A stretch of 64,000 nt of DNA from Treponema primitia ZAS-2 (GTDB taxonomy: Bacteria > Spirochaetota > Spirochaetia > Treponematales > Breznakiellaceae). Position numbers and translations under genes: made by a program. The stretch lies in contig NC_015578.1 in NCBI RefSeq assembly GCF_000214375.1, forward strand, positions 1,426,001-1,490,000. Reading direction: 5' to 3'. This document shows positions 18,014 through 26,787 of this stretch, one piece after another (position 1 is the first letter of the stretch; each line of letters begins with the position of its first letter). A model generated the notes under the pieces. It ran no database searches, was not told where the DNA came from, and saw only the letters and a list, made by a program, of their open reading frames with translations.

Positions 18014-19165
18014 ATGAAAGAGGCGCTGCCGGTTAATAAAGAAATCCTCAAATGGGCACGGGAAACCATCGGAATGGACATTGCCGAAGTTGCTCGCAGG
18101 GTAAAAAAACCGGCTGAGATCATTAAAGAATGGGAGGATGGCATTTCTTCACCCACCTATCCGATGCTCGAAAATCTGGCTTATAACGTGTATCGGCGGC
18201 CGGTGGCGGTGTTCTTTTTTCCGGCAGTTCCTGAAGAAAAAAATACCAATGCAGATTTCAGAACGCTGCCCGGAGAAGTCGTAGATACCATGCCACCCGG
18301 AATTATCAAAATCTACCGTAAAGCTAAAACTTACCAGCTTAATCTGGCTGAGTTATATGAAAATAGGAAACCTGTTGAAAAAAGTTTGCTTGATATTTTT
18401 AAAATGGATTCTCTAACGAATGTCGATCAGCTGGCGCAGGATATCCGGGCCTTCCTTGGTATTGACATGGTAAAGCTAGATGTATGTAAAACCGATGATG
18501 ATGCCCTTAAATTGTGGCGTGATGCGCTTGCCCATAAGGGAATTTTTATTTTTAAAGATGCTTTTTTCAATAACGAATTTTCAGGGCTTTGTGTATATGA
18601 TGCGGTCTATCCGGTGATTTTCCTTAATAATATTATGCCAAAAACAAGGCAGATTTTTACGATTTTCCATGAACTGGGACATCTCCTTCTTAACTCGGGC
18701 GGTATTGATGCTCCTTCTGAAAATTTCAACAGACGCCTTACCGGGGATTATTCCCGCATTGAACAAAAATGCAATAATTTTGCCGGCGAATTGATTTTCC
18801 CCAAAAGTTTTTTTGCCGCTTTAGGTGTTCCCTTTAGTGAAGATGCGGTAATAGAATTAGCCAACATTTACAAAGTAAGCAGGGAAGTAGTTCTGCGAAA
18901 ATATCTTGATACCGGTCAGATTGACTTTTCTGCTTATACTGGGTTGACTGATAAATGGGCCTTTGAATATTTCAAGCGTAGAAAAAGTAAGCCCGGAGGG
19001 AATCCTTATTTAACCAAAAAGGCATATCTTGGAGAAACCTATATTACTCTTGCCTTTAGTCATTATTACGAAGGTAAGACTAGTATTGAAGGTTTGGCTG
19101 ATTATTTTGGAATGGCAGTTAAAAACATTTCTACCTTTGAGGGTTATACCCTGGGGCAAGTATGA
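18014..19165 (+). CDS. XRE-family HTH / ImmA-IrrE-type metallopeptidase
   Basis: From MKEALPV the protein is 383 aa. An N-terminal helix-turn-helix (about 9-60: ILKWARETIGMDIAEVARRV...SPTYPMLENLA) is followed by an ImmA/IrrE zinc peptidase domain with HELGH at residues 219-223. Such fusions cleave repressors or antitoxins and often work with a neighbouring partner. An upstream in-frame ATG at 17984 lies within the likely promoter, so the start at 18014 is preferred; the leader would then be only about 14 nt. The stop overlaps the next ATG (ATGA), so the two proteins are coupled. Confidence 0.85.
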   Translation: MKEALPVNKEILKWARETIGMDIAEVARRVKKPAEIIKEWEDGISSPTYPMLENLAYNVYRRPVAVFFFPAVPEEKNTNADFRTLPGEVVDTMPPGIIKIYRKAKTYQLNLAELYENRKPVEKSLLDIFKMDSLTNVDQLAQDIRAFLGIDMVKLDVCKTDDDALKLWRDALAHKGIFIFKDAFFNNEFSGLCVYDAVYPVIFLNNIMPKTRQIFTIFHELGHLLLNSGGIDAPSENFNRRLTGDYSRIEQKCNNFAGELIFPKSFFAALGVPFSEDAVIELANIYKVSREVVLRKYLDTGQIDFSAYTGLTDKWAFEYFKRRKSKPGGNPYLTKKAYLGETYITLAFSHYYEGKTSIEGLADYFGMAVKNISTFEGYTLGQV

Positions 19166-19638
19166 TATATGTTTTTGACAACAATACTCTTGCAGGTATA
19201 TTCAGGCATTATTTCCGCGCTTCTTTTCCAACGTTTTGGGAACGGTTTGATACAATGGTTTCCGATGGTACTATCTGTTCGGTTAGGGAGGTAAATAACG
19301 AACTAAAACGCATGGCTCGCGGGGATGAATTAGAAGCATGGGCTAAAACACACACAAATTTTTTCTGCCTGCCCACATCTGACGAACTGCGTTTTATAAC
19401 TCAAATATACAGTGTCCCTCATTTTTTACAAAACCTTGGTGCAAAGAAATTATTCAATGGCGGAGCCTTTGCGGATCCATTTCTCATTGCAAAAGCATAT
19501 ATTAGCGGTGGTACGGTAGTAACCCAGGAAAAACTAAAACCCCATGGGGCAAAGATTCCGAATATTTGCAAACATTTTTCCATACCCTACACTGATCTGC
19601 AAGGATTCTTGCAGGCACAAAACTGGGTATTCAAGTAA
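19162..19638 (+). CDS. DUF4411 PIN-like protein
   Basis: The 158-aa protein has a PIN-type layout. An aspartate at residue 6 in MIYVFDNNTL starts the acidic site, glutamates occur in VREVNNELKR, and FADPFLIAKA carries the later aspartate. These match DUF4411, a PIN-like family of putative nucleases usually encoded beside an XRE/ImmA protein, exactly as here. The pair is best read as a toxin-antitoxin-like or stress-response module, with the PIN protein as candidate RNase. It starts within the stop of the upstream gene. Confidence 0.8.
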   Translation: MIYVFDNNTLAGIFRHYFRASFPTFWERFDTMVSDGTICSVREVNNELKRMARGDELEAWAKTHTNFFCLPTSDELRFITQIYSVPHFLQNLGAKKLFNGGAFADPFLIAKAYISGGTVVTQEKLKPHGAKIPNICKHFSIPYTDLQGFLQAQNWVFK

Positions 19639-19652
19639 ATAGTTTTTATAAT

Positions 19653-20870
19653 TCACACTTCAAGTTTACCGCTTAACAGGCGAGGAAGGAGGAGATCGCG
19701 CTGGCGATCCAAGTTTTGGGATTGAGTTTGCAATATACGTTTTTGGCTAATTAAAGCTCCGGCTTTTTCATAGAACACGTCCAAAATGTGGACCTCCGGC
19801 ATAATGAGCTTGATTTTATTCAAATTTTCAATAGTTAAGGCACTTTGAGATGTTCCGATTGTCGAAGAAAATAATGCATTTTTACCAATATCAGAATTAA
19901 GCCAAAGAAAAATATATAAAGCGCTTTGCGGTGTTTTTCCGCTTTGTAACCATGTCAAATTTCCATCTTTGAAGTAAAACACACGATCATCAACGAGCCA
20001 TGATATTCCAATTGTACCAACTGATGTTATAAGGATGTCATTTTTTGATGGTACACCAAATTTATTTTTCAGCTCATTATACTTATCTTCTAAAATATAC
20101 AATGGTTCAGTTAGCGATTCACCATTTGCGGATTGTATGACTTCTTTTGAGCGATAGAAGGGGATGCCTTTGTCTACATAATCGGACAGGTAAATTCGTT
20201 TGCTGGAAGTAATATTTACAACTTCTCCCAATCGCTTAACTTCCCATCCCTTGGGGATACCGTCTTCAAACCGTGTTTTCTTATACCCTGGAAAACGAAA
20301 TCGGACAAACCACTCTTTATACAATTCCTGGGTAGCTTTTTCCAAAAGTATTATGCAGCGACTATTGTTCTCTATAAGATCGTCATAGGCGGAGAGAATT
20401 TCGGCAATACGGTGTTGGGTGGGAAGAGGTGGAACGGAAATTTTCATATGATCAAAAGTAGCTCTAATTATTGTATCAAAGACGGCACCATTTGCAATTT
20501 GTTTAAAATATTTAAGTTGATGTTTTAAGGAATAATAAATATAATCATTTGAATAGTTTGATTTTGCTCGCAGCCCGTAATTCGATTGGTTAAAAGCCAT
20601 TGGCAATCCTATTTGGGCAATTTCACCGACCGTTCCTCTTGCAGAAATAATGATATCCCCTTTTTCCAATAGATTTGTTGCACTGTTTTCCAACCCTTTA
20701 TCTGTGATTGTTTTTTCCGACTTATAGACCCATCTTGAATCCCCTGAAAAATCATTAACAGAAAGCCAATAAATACCCCCATTCCAATAATCTGATACTT
20801 CGGTTTTTGGAGTTCCTCCATTAATAATATCTACAATTTCACTTACCCGTTTTACTTCCCACTTACTCAT
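19653..20870 (-). CDS. hsdS: Type I restriction system specificity subunit (HsdS)
   Basis: The 405-aa protein has the two-repeat HsdS design. TRD1 starts WEVKRVSEIVDIINGGTPKT; a central conserved helix contains LPTQHRIAEILSAYDDLIENN; TRD2 starts GIPKGWEVKRLGEVVNITSSK; and a C-terminal conserved helix contains LISQKRILQTQSQNLDRQRDLLLPRLLSGKL. The two domains set the bipartite DNA target of both the methylase and the nuclease. The ATG overlaps the stop of the small gene upstream by 4 bp. No second hsdS or inverted partial copy is present, so shufflon-type switching is not evident. Confidence 0.95.
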   Translation of the reverse strand: MSKWEVKRVSEIVDIINGGTPKTEVSDYWNGGIYWLSVNDFSGDSRWVYKSEKTITDKGLENSATNLLEKGDIIISARGTVGEIAQIGLPMAFNQSNYGLRAKSNYSNDYIYYSLKHQLKYFKQIANGAVFDTIIRATFDHMKISVPPLPTQHRIAEILSAYDDLIENNSRCIILLEKATQELYKEWFVRFRFPGYKKTRFEDGIPKGWEVKRLGEVVNITSSKRIYLSDYVDKGIPFYRSKEVIQSANGESLTEPLYILEDKYNELKNKFGVPSKNDILITSVGTIGISWLVDDRVFYFKDGNLTWLQSGKTPQSALYIFLWLNSDIGKNALFSSTIGTSQSALTIENLNKIKLIMPEVHILDVFYEKAGALISQKRILQTQSQNLDRQRDLLLPRLLSGKLEV

Positions 20871-21295
20871 TTTCCACCCACCGTGACATATTTCTGATTT
20901 TTGCTGGTAGGCTTATCGGGGATAGTTCGCTCAAGTTTCCCGCTTTCAATAAGTGGATTTAATATTGCAGTTCTAAAATATTTCCTATCTTTAATATTTA
21001 CCCGTCTCTGTATTTCGTCAGCACTTTTTGGAGTGTTGCAGAAAACCAATATACGCTCTTCCCTGCTTGCATCTTGATCACTACCTTGAGGGGTATCTTG
21101 GGGGGTAGCTTGGGGGGTAGCTTGGGGGGTAGCTTGAGGGGTAGCTTGAGGGGTACCATCGAAGAAAGGCACCGGTAAAATAAACCTGAAATAGGCGTTA
21201 TCGTCCGTTATGACTGGGTTGTTGCCGCAATAGGCTTTGCAATATTTATAGATCTTGATGTTCCGTAAATCAATGCGTAAAATCTGCTCGTTCAT
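20867..21295 (-). CDS. Winged-helix protein with TPQ repeats, inside the hsd operon
   Basis: The 142-aa product resembles the C-terminal end of AlbA_2/HATPase_c_4 proteins. Its first 45 residues (KIYKYCKAYCGNNPVITDDNAYFRFILP) match the end of that ATPase domain. A linker of five or six TPQ-type tetrapeptides follows, then a winged helix (about 90-142: PKSADEIQRRVNIKDRKYFRTAIL). The ATPase and AlbA parts are missing, so it is a remnant or a stand-alone DNA-binding accessory. It starts by 4-bp overlap with hsdM and ends by 4-bp overlap with hsdS, so it is translated with them. Confidence 0.65.
   Translation of the reverse strand: MNEQILRIDLRNIKIYKYCKAYCGNNPVITDDNAYFRFILPVPFFDGTPQATPQATPQATPQATPQDTPQGSDQDASREERILVFCNTPKSADEIQRRVNIKDRKYFRTAILNPLIESGKLERTIPDKPTSKNQKYVTVGGK
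21085..21156. repeat. 12-bp tandem repeat, six units
   Basis: Six consecutive 12-base units of the form CTTGRGGGGTAG lie inside the small hsd-operon gene and encode its TPQ linker. Because the unit is a multiple of three, copy changes would lengthen or shorten the linker without breaking the frame. Confidence 0.85.
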
Positions 21296-22992
21296 TTACT
21301 GCCCACCAGTTCCTGCAAATTCACCCGTATCTTTTTTTCCAGCTTTTTTGCTTCATCATTAAGTTTGGAAAGTTCTTCATTTAAATTAAGCATTTCATTC
21401 TTGAATTCCGCTTCGGTCATTCCATCATCTTCGATAACTACACCGACATAACGGCCGGGATTAAGGGAATAATCCTGATCCTTTATGCCATCCTCACCTT
21501 TTATTTTTGCAGCTTTACAGAGGCCGATTACATCGGCATATTTACCCCTGGGGAAGCGTTCCGTGAGCCAATCAATATTTGACTGCCAATAAGCTTTTTC
21601 TTCTTTATCTTTTGCCTTTTCTTTAGCGGCCTTGTATTCATCAAGGAGGGCTTTATACTCATCGGTTTTTCCTTCGTAAAGGCGGGTAATGATTCCCAAA
21701 TTCTTTATCTGTTCATCAGAAAATTTGCGATGAGCCCGGTCCACTTGGGTAAAAATATTACGGGCATCTATAAAAAGAATTTCATCTTTTTTATGTTTTG
21801 CCTTATCGAAAAACCAGAGGGTTGCGGGAAGGGTAACGCTGGAAAACATATTGGTAGGCAGGGTTACCATCTGGCTGATGACACCGGATTCTATCAATTT
21901 TATGCGGATATCCTTTTCGCTATGCCCCGCATCGGACGCAGAATTTGCCATAACCAGAGCCGCCCGGCCTTGATCGTTCAGGGAAGTGGCAAAGAGGTTT
22001 ATCCAAAGGTAGTTGGCATTGGGGACTGTTTCCTTGGCGTCTTTTTTTTTCTGCTTTGTTTTATTCCGGGGAACACCGTAACTGTTAAAGCGGGGTTGGT
22101 TGATTACCTGATCCAGTTCTACCTCGTCAACGTTAAAAGGTGGATTTGCCATGACATAATCAAAAGCGCCAAGACTATTGTGGGGATCCCGGTAATAGGA
22201 ATTTGCTTCTACAATTTCGCCTCGGACATTATTCAGAATCAGGTTCATTTTTGCCAGACGAACCGTGGCGGCTGTCTTTTCAACACCATAGGCGCGGAGA
22301 TTTATATCCCTGCCCTTTTTCCGATGCCGGGTTATGTAATGGGCAGTCTGGACAAACATACCACCAGAACCACAGGCGGGGTCAAGGATTTTGCCTTCCG
22401 CGGGAGCAAGCACTTCTACCATATAGCGGACGACCGTTGATGGGGTAAAGAATTCGCCCCCTCCTTGGCCTTCGGCAAGGGCAAATTCGCCAAGAAAGTA
22501 TTCGTAGATTTCACCGAATATATCCAGGCTTACATCGGTGGGAATATCCTTAAAAGCTTTGAGGAGTTTTGCCAATACTAGGGGGTCATCTTCACTGTTG
22601 ACCCGATAGTATTCATCTTTGGGTAGGGTTCCGGCAAGCTCTACGGTATATTTTTCCAGTTTTATCATGGCGTTCTTAACTTTTTCGGCGAGGTTGGTAT
22701 CTTCGCTCAGGTTAAGCAGGTAACTGTAACGGGCTTCATCGGGGAGATAATAACCGCATTTCTCTATGGCGATTTCATGGATGGGCCGCTCGGCCCGCTT
22801 ACCTTTGTTTTTGTTGTATTCAGCCTGTATGTCCGCTTCATATTGGGTGTATTTACTTTCTGCAAAACGGAGGAAAATGAGGCCGAGTATGGGGGTAGCG
22901 TATTCGGTTGATTTTAGGCCGGAGTTGGCGCGGAGCTGGTCTGCGGTACTCCAGAGGGTGTCTTTCAGGTTTTTAAGCTGTTCGTTGGTCAT
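21292..22992 (-). CDS. hsdM: Type I restriction system methyltransferase (HsdM)
   Basis: The 566-aa N6-adenine methyltransferase starts with an HsdM N-terminal domain (NLKDTLWSTADQLRANSGLKSTEYATPIL). It carries the AdoMet motif DPACGSGG at residues 204-211 and the catalytic NPPF at 283-286. A C-terminal coiled-coil (NEMLNLNEELSKLNDEAKKLEKKI) probably contacts HsdS. It is the first gene of the minus-strand hsdM-wHTH-hsdS operon. The MCP gene lies 21 bp further upstream on the same strand and could read into it. Confidence 0.95.
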   Translation of the reverse strand: MTNEQLKNLKDTLWSTADQLRANSGLKSTEYATPILGLIFLRFAESKYTQYEADIQAEYNKNKGKRAERPIHEIAIEKCGYYLPDEARYSYLLNLSEDTNLAEKVKNAMIKLEKYTVELAGTLPKDEYYRVNSEDDPLVLAKLLKAFKDIPTDVSLDIFGEIYEYFLGEFALAEGQGGGEFFTPSTVVRYMVEVLAPAEGKILDPACGSGGMFVQTAHYITRHRKKGRDINLRAYGVEKTAATVRLAKMNLILNNVRGEIVEANSYYRDPHNSLGAFDYVMANPPFNVDEVELDQVINQPRFNSYGVPRNKTKQKKKDAKETVPNANYLWINLFATSLNDQGRAALVMANSASDAGHSEKDIRIKLIESGVISQMVTLPTNMFSSVTLPATLWFFDKAKHKKDEILFIDARNIFTQVDRAHRKFSDEQIKNLGIITRLYEGKTDEYKALLDEYKAAKEKAKDKEEKAYWQSNIDWLTERFPRGKYADVIGLCKAAKIKGEDGIKDQDYSLNPGRYVGVVIEDDGMTEAEFKNEMLNLNEELSKLNDEAKKLEKKIRVNLQELVGSK

Positions 22993-23013
22993 TCAACCTT
23001 CCTTGCACTTCTT

Positions 23014-25110
23014 TCAAAAGCTGCTTCTGACCTTAAATATACTAATCGACTCGTCCAAATCCACCACGCCGCGCCCGGCGCTTTCTGCGAACTGGACCAC
23101 CGAATTGGAATTATCCGACAGGGTGTTAAAATCCTGTTCACAGGCTGTAACCTTTTCCGCTACCCCAAGGCTTAATTCCGTAAGGGAACGGCACAGGTTT
23201 GACGCCGATGAGGCTTCAGTCTTCATAACTGCGGCGCCGTCTTTAACGTCCACAGTAATGGTGTTGATTATCTGGTTGGAGCGTACTATCTGTTCTGCTC
23301 CTATGCTTTGTTCACGGGTGGCATCGTGTAAACGGGTGGCAATCTTTTCAACATCATGGATCTTTTCAATGGTTTCCACAAAGGACTGCTCTACTTCGGT
23401 GGAAGCGGCGGCTATACCCCGGATCTTTTTCTGAATAGACAGGAGGGCCTCGCTGGAATTTTTTGACTGCTGGGAGGTGGCTTCTGCCAGTTTGCGGATT
23501 TCCTGGGCGACTACCGCAAAACCACGGCCCGCTTCTCCTGCGTGGGCCGCTTCTATGGCGGCGTTCATGGACAGGAGGTTTGTCTGGGTTGCTACATCGG
23601 AAATAACCTTGTTCATCTCCGCCAGGGATTGGGATTCTGTCTCAACCTGCTTAGTCGCTTCCGCTACTTCCGATAGCCGCTTTTTTTCTTCCGCCGAGGA
23701 GGCTACCAATTCTTCCACATTGGCGCTCATGGACAGGGCACTCTGTTCTACAGAACGAATGCTGGCGGCCATCTCTTCCATGGCCGAAGAAGCGGCGCTT
23801 ATGGCATCACCCTGGCCGTTTATTTTTTCGTTGAGCCGTTCTATCTCGTTCATGATATTGAGAACCTTGGATTCGGATTCGCTGATGGATTGGTTCTCCC
23901 GGTTTATGTCCCCACGGATAGATTCTACCACTTCCCTGGCGCTGGAAATAGTTTCCCTGGTTATCCCCGCAGAGCTTGATAAATTATCCGCGATCTGCTG
24001 TATCGAAGTCGAAGAATCCTGTATTTTTTTTACCATGGAGCTGATACCCCCGGTAAAATTGTTGAAGCCCTGGGAAAGGCTTGATGCTTCTTTAGAGCTA
24101 TAGTCCCCGGATTCAATGTTTAAATCCCCGCCGGCAATAACATCGAAACATTTTACCAGCTCTTTAAAAGGCCGGGTGATGGCGGTACTCATAAAAATTG
24201 CGGCGGCAGATACTAATACTGCTATTAAAACGGCGGTTAAAATGATGAGACGCAGCAGGGCCTGGGCGTCCTTCTGTAGTACCGCAAGAGAACCGGTTGA
24301 AACCATGAACCATTCTGTCCCGGCTACCGGGGAAGAACAGACGTAGGTATCCCTGGTGAGGGAAACTGTCCCAAGCTTTGTTAATACCGATTCCAGGCTG
24401 ATAGATTTGTCAACCATGTCAAAGAAGTTGCGCTGCATGATATACGTTGGATCGCTATGGGTCAGAAACAAGCCGTCAGCATCAACAAGGAAGCTGCGGC
24501 CGTCATCGGTGATCTTCCGGGCGTTGACTAGATCCACCAGGACATCCATAAACACATCGACTCCGACTACCCCGGCGATCTGCCCCCGTGCATCTTCGGC
24601 GGTCCGGACTATGGAGACGCAGATCTTTCCGGTTTGAGAATCTTCATAGGGGTCGGTAATAATGATTTGACCGGGGGACTGTATGGCGCTTATAAACCAG
24701 GGGCGCTTAACCTGATCCCAGGTTTCGGAATCTACATAGGGCGCCCAGTCTGTGGCGGTAACAAAATAGCCCCCGTCAAAACGGGAAGCAATGGTCCCAA
24801 AGTACATTTCAAAGACCGTGGAATTGGTGGAAAGTATATCCTTGAGGATGCTGTCAAGGGATTCCGGGGAAGGAACGCCCGCCGCAAAGGCGGCCGCTTG
24901 GGTGGTCATCTGAATAGCCGGGGCCAGGGCGTTTTGTATGTCCGCATTCAGGTAACGCATGGTGATATCCGCATTGGAACGGAGGTTTTTTTCGGTAATC
25001 TTGGACAGGTTGGTCATAAAAATTACGGAAAAAATCGTGGAAATCGTCAGTACCAAACCAAGACACAGTAACAGAATCTGCAATGAAAGCGAAACATATC
25101 TCTTTTTCAT
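23014..25110 (-). CDS. Methyl-accepting chemotaxis protein
   Basis: This is a 698-aa inner-membrane chemoreceptor. A first helix (about 8-32) and a second one (about 286-308) bracket a periplasmic dCache-like sensor containing [12 protein letters not shown] and [18 protein letters not shown] domain follows ([19 protein letters not shown]), then a long coiled coil with the conserved signalling tip [39 protein letters not shown] (quoted in parts). It should signal to CheA/CheW. The ligand is unknown; the dCache fold often binds amino acids. AGGAAT precedes the ATG. Confidence 0.95.
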   Translation of the reverse strand: MKKRYVSLSLQILLLCLGLVLTISTIFSVIFMTNLSKITEKNLRSNADITMRYLNADIQNALAPAIQMTTQAAAFAAGVPSPESLDSILKDILSTNSTVFEMYFGTIASRFDGGYFVTATDWAPYVDSETWDQVKRPWFISAIQSPGQIIITDPYEDSQTGKICVSIVRTAEDARGQIAGVVGVDVFMDVLVDLVNARKITDDGRSFLVDADGLFLTHSDPTYIMQRNFFDMVDKSISLESVLTKLGTVSLTRDTYVCSSPVAGTEWFMVSTGSLAVLQKDAQALLRLIILTAVLIAVLVSAAAIFMSTAITRPFKELVKCFDVIAGGDLNIESGDYSSKEASSLSQGFNNFTGGISSMVKKIQDSSTSIQQIADNLSSSAGITRETISSAREVVESIRGDINRENQSISESESKVLNIMNEIERLNEKINGQGDAISAASSAMEEMAASIRSVEQSALSMSANVEELVASSAEEKKRLSEVAEATKQVETESQSLAEMNKVISDVATQTNLLSMNAAIEAAHAGEAGRGFAVVAQEIRKLAEATSQQSKNSSEALLSIQKKIRGIAAASTEVEQSFVETIEKIHDVEKIATRLHDATREQSIGAEQIVRSNQIINTITVDVKDGAAVMKTEASSASNLCRSLTELSLGVAEKVTACEQDFNTLSDNSNSVVQFAESAGRGVVDLDESISIFKVRSSF

Positions 25111-25218
25111 GGTCTATTCCTTTGTACGTGTAGGCTAAAGGGACCCCTTTATTATTCCCAAACAAGGGGGATAGTCAAGTAGTGAGAAATGCCTAACCCG
25201 TCACTGGCAGAAATAGTA

Positions 25219-25239
25219 ACAGTAAAATTGCTTTTCGAA
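25219..25239 (-). terminator. Possible terminator after the DUF1015 gene
   Basis: GCTTTTC and GAAAAGC form a 7-bp stem around a five-base loop. Read on the minus strand it follows the DUF1015 stop and is followed by AATTTTAC. It separates that gene from the MCP gene downstream. Confidence 0.4.
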
Positions 25240-25250
25240 AAGAAAAGCCT

Positions 25251-26597
25251 CTACCCGAAAAGTCTCCTGCACTCCAAGTAAAAGCGCTTTTCTTCCGCCT
25301 CCCCCATGGAAAAACTTTTCCGCGGCAGAGGGCCGGAGCGGGCCACGGTGCGGAATAAGCCGTCTTTCCTCACCGGTGGCAGGAGTATGCCCACTGCGGG
25401 CTTTTCTCCGACCGCCCAGGCGAGGCGGGTCAGGTCCTTTTCACCATGGATGTAGTCAATGGAGCGCCCCTGGGCTTCGCTAATAAAACTGTCCAACAGG
25501 GGTTGGAGGGGTTCAGTGGCTATTCCGGCGGCACTGGTTTCAACCAGGATGCTCTGGCCGGCTGAGATGAGACCGTAGCGGTTTCCCCGGGTCTCCTCCG
25601 CGACCAGCCGGGAAAGTTCCTCCAGGCCGGAGATGGGGCGGCTGGAGAAACCCGGGAGCTTTTTCAGAGTTTCCAGGACCGCTTCCACTCCGGCGCCGAA
25701 GATAAGCCGGTGTATGGGTTCAAAGGCTATTCCCGGATCGTAGAGGTTTTCCAGCTCAACCAGGGCATACCGGGCAGGATGTTTCTCAAGCCCCGGTTCA
25801 CCCTGATGCTGCTTTTTGTACTCCTCCCAGACCCCCTTGGCGGTGGCCAGGGAGTGGTTGCCGTCGCCCATGGCGTAGAGGAAGGGGTGGTCTCCGGGCG
25901 CGGTGTTACCGTACCGGGTGACCGCCCGGCGGGCAAGGGTCTCCAGGCCCTCCGCCAGGAAACGCCAGTCCTCTTCACGGTCCAAAAACCAGCCGCTTAC
26001 TGTCCCGGCGCCGCCCATGAGGGGGGTGTTGTAACAGGGCTGAACTTGCTTTGCCCGCTCTCCCAGGCCTGGGAACAGGGTGTCCTCTTGGTCATCGATA
26101 AGTACGATGATGTGGGGCGTTTCCAGGGGGGCGGAACGGCGTATCTCCATCCGGGGGGGAAGCCTTTCCGGGACCGTGCCTTCGGTGGACCGGATCAGGG
26201 GCCGGGAAGAAGGGGCCCAGTCGTATTCTTCCAGGTCTAAGGCCAGAACCAGCCCCCGGCGGCGGGGGTGCAGAGCCGTGCCCCGTTCAATATAGACCAG
26301 ACCTTTCCGGGGAGGGGCCAGAATTCCTTCTAAAAAAACGGATTCCATTGCCTTATGGATGACCTTGATACGGTTTTCCCGGTCAGGATCCTCCAGATAG
26401 ACTTCGGGGAAGATCAAATTTAGGGTGGAAGGGGAGGATCCGGCGGTTTTCCGGACAGTTTCCCAATAGCTGCGGTCCTGGGTAAACTGATCGCAGGCGA
26501 TAACCGCCCACTTTTCCAGGTCAATATCCCCCCGGGGAAGGGCAATTTCGGGTATAACCGTGCCTAATGCCGCAAGCCGTTGCTCTAAATCTGCCAT
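25251..26597 (-). CDS. DUF1015 family protein
   Basis: The 448-aa protein matches the DUF1015 family across its length: VIACDQFTQDRSYWE near the N terminus (the family-typical start after a proline-rich opening), YIERGTALHPRRRGLVLALDLEEYD, and the central FLYAMGDGNHSLATAK. Some relatives are called SpoIIAA-like or HTH-3-linked, and a role in serine/phosphoserine metabolism has been suggested for the family, but no reaction can be assigned here. It is a soluble protein on its own transcript. An AGGGAGG-type ribosome site precedes the ATG. Confidence 0.8.
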   Translation of the reverse strand: MADLEQRLAALGTVIPEIALPRGDIDLEKWAVIACDQFTQDRSYWETVRKTAGSSPSTLNLIFPEVYLEDPDRENRIKVIHKAMESVFLEGILAPPRKGLVYIERGTALHPRRRGLVLALDLEEYDWAPSSRPLIRSTEGTVPERLPPRMEIRRSAPLETPHIIVLIDDQEDTLFPGLGERAKQVQPCYNTPLMGGAGTVSGWFLDREEDWRFLAEGLETLARRAVTRYGNTAPGDHPFLYAMGDGNHSLATAKGVWEEYKKQHQGEPGLEKHPARYALVELENLYDPGIAFEPIHRLIFGAGVEAVLETLKKLPGFSSRPISGLEELSRLVAEETRGNRYGLISAGQSILVETSAAGIATEPLQPLLDSFISEAQGRSIDYIHGEKDLTRLAWAVGEKPAVGILLPPVRKDGLFRTVARSGPLPRKSFSMGEAEEKRFYLECRRLFG

Positions 26598-26647
26598 TGA
26601 AGAGCCTCCCTGTCAGGTACTTTACCGATCACCCCGGTTTTTTACAA

Positions 26648-26690
26648 TAGAGTTATTCGGCAACCAACCGGGTTTCCAAACAAGTCCAAT
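26648..26690. repeat. Short copy of the 46.2-kb hairpin repeat
   Basis: The stretch TAGAGTTATTCGGCAACC...AACCGGGTTTCC...AAGTCCAAT matches the two ends of the element at 46221-46330, which has TAGAGTTGTTCGGAAAC and ends GGTTTCCTCATAAGTCCAAT. The middle is missing here. It lies between the DUF1015 and rpoN promoters. Confidence 0.6.
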
Positions 26691-26787
26691 CTCTTTCCGC
26701 TTGACAAAGAACCCGCATGGAACAATAGTTTTATCAAGGCCTGTTGGATTTTGACAGGCCGGGCACTCGATCCTTTGGGAGTATTCC

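Noticed and set aside
19653-20870. Phase-variable hsdS shufflon
   Set aside because: There is one hsdS only, with no inverted partial copy or recombinase nearby.
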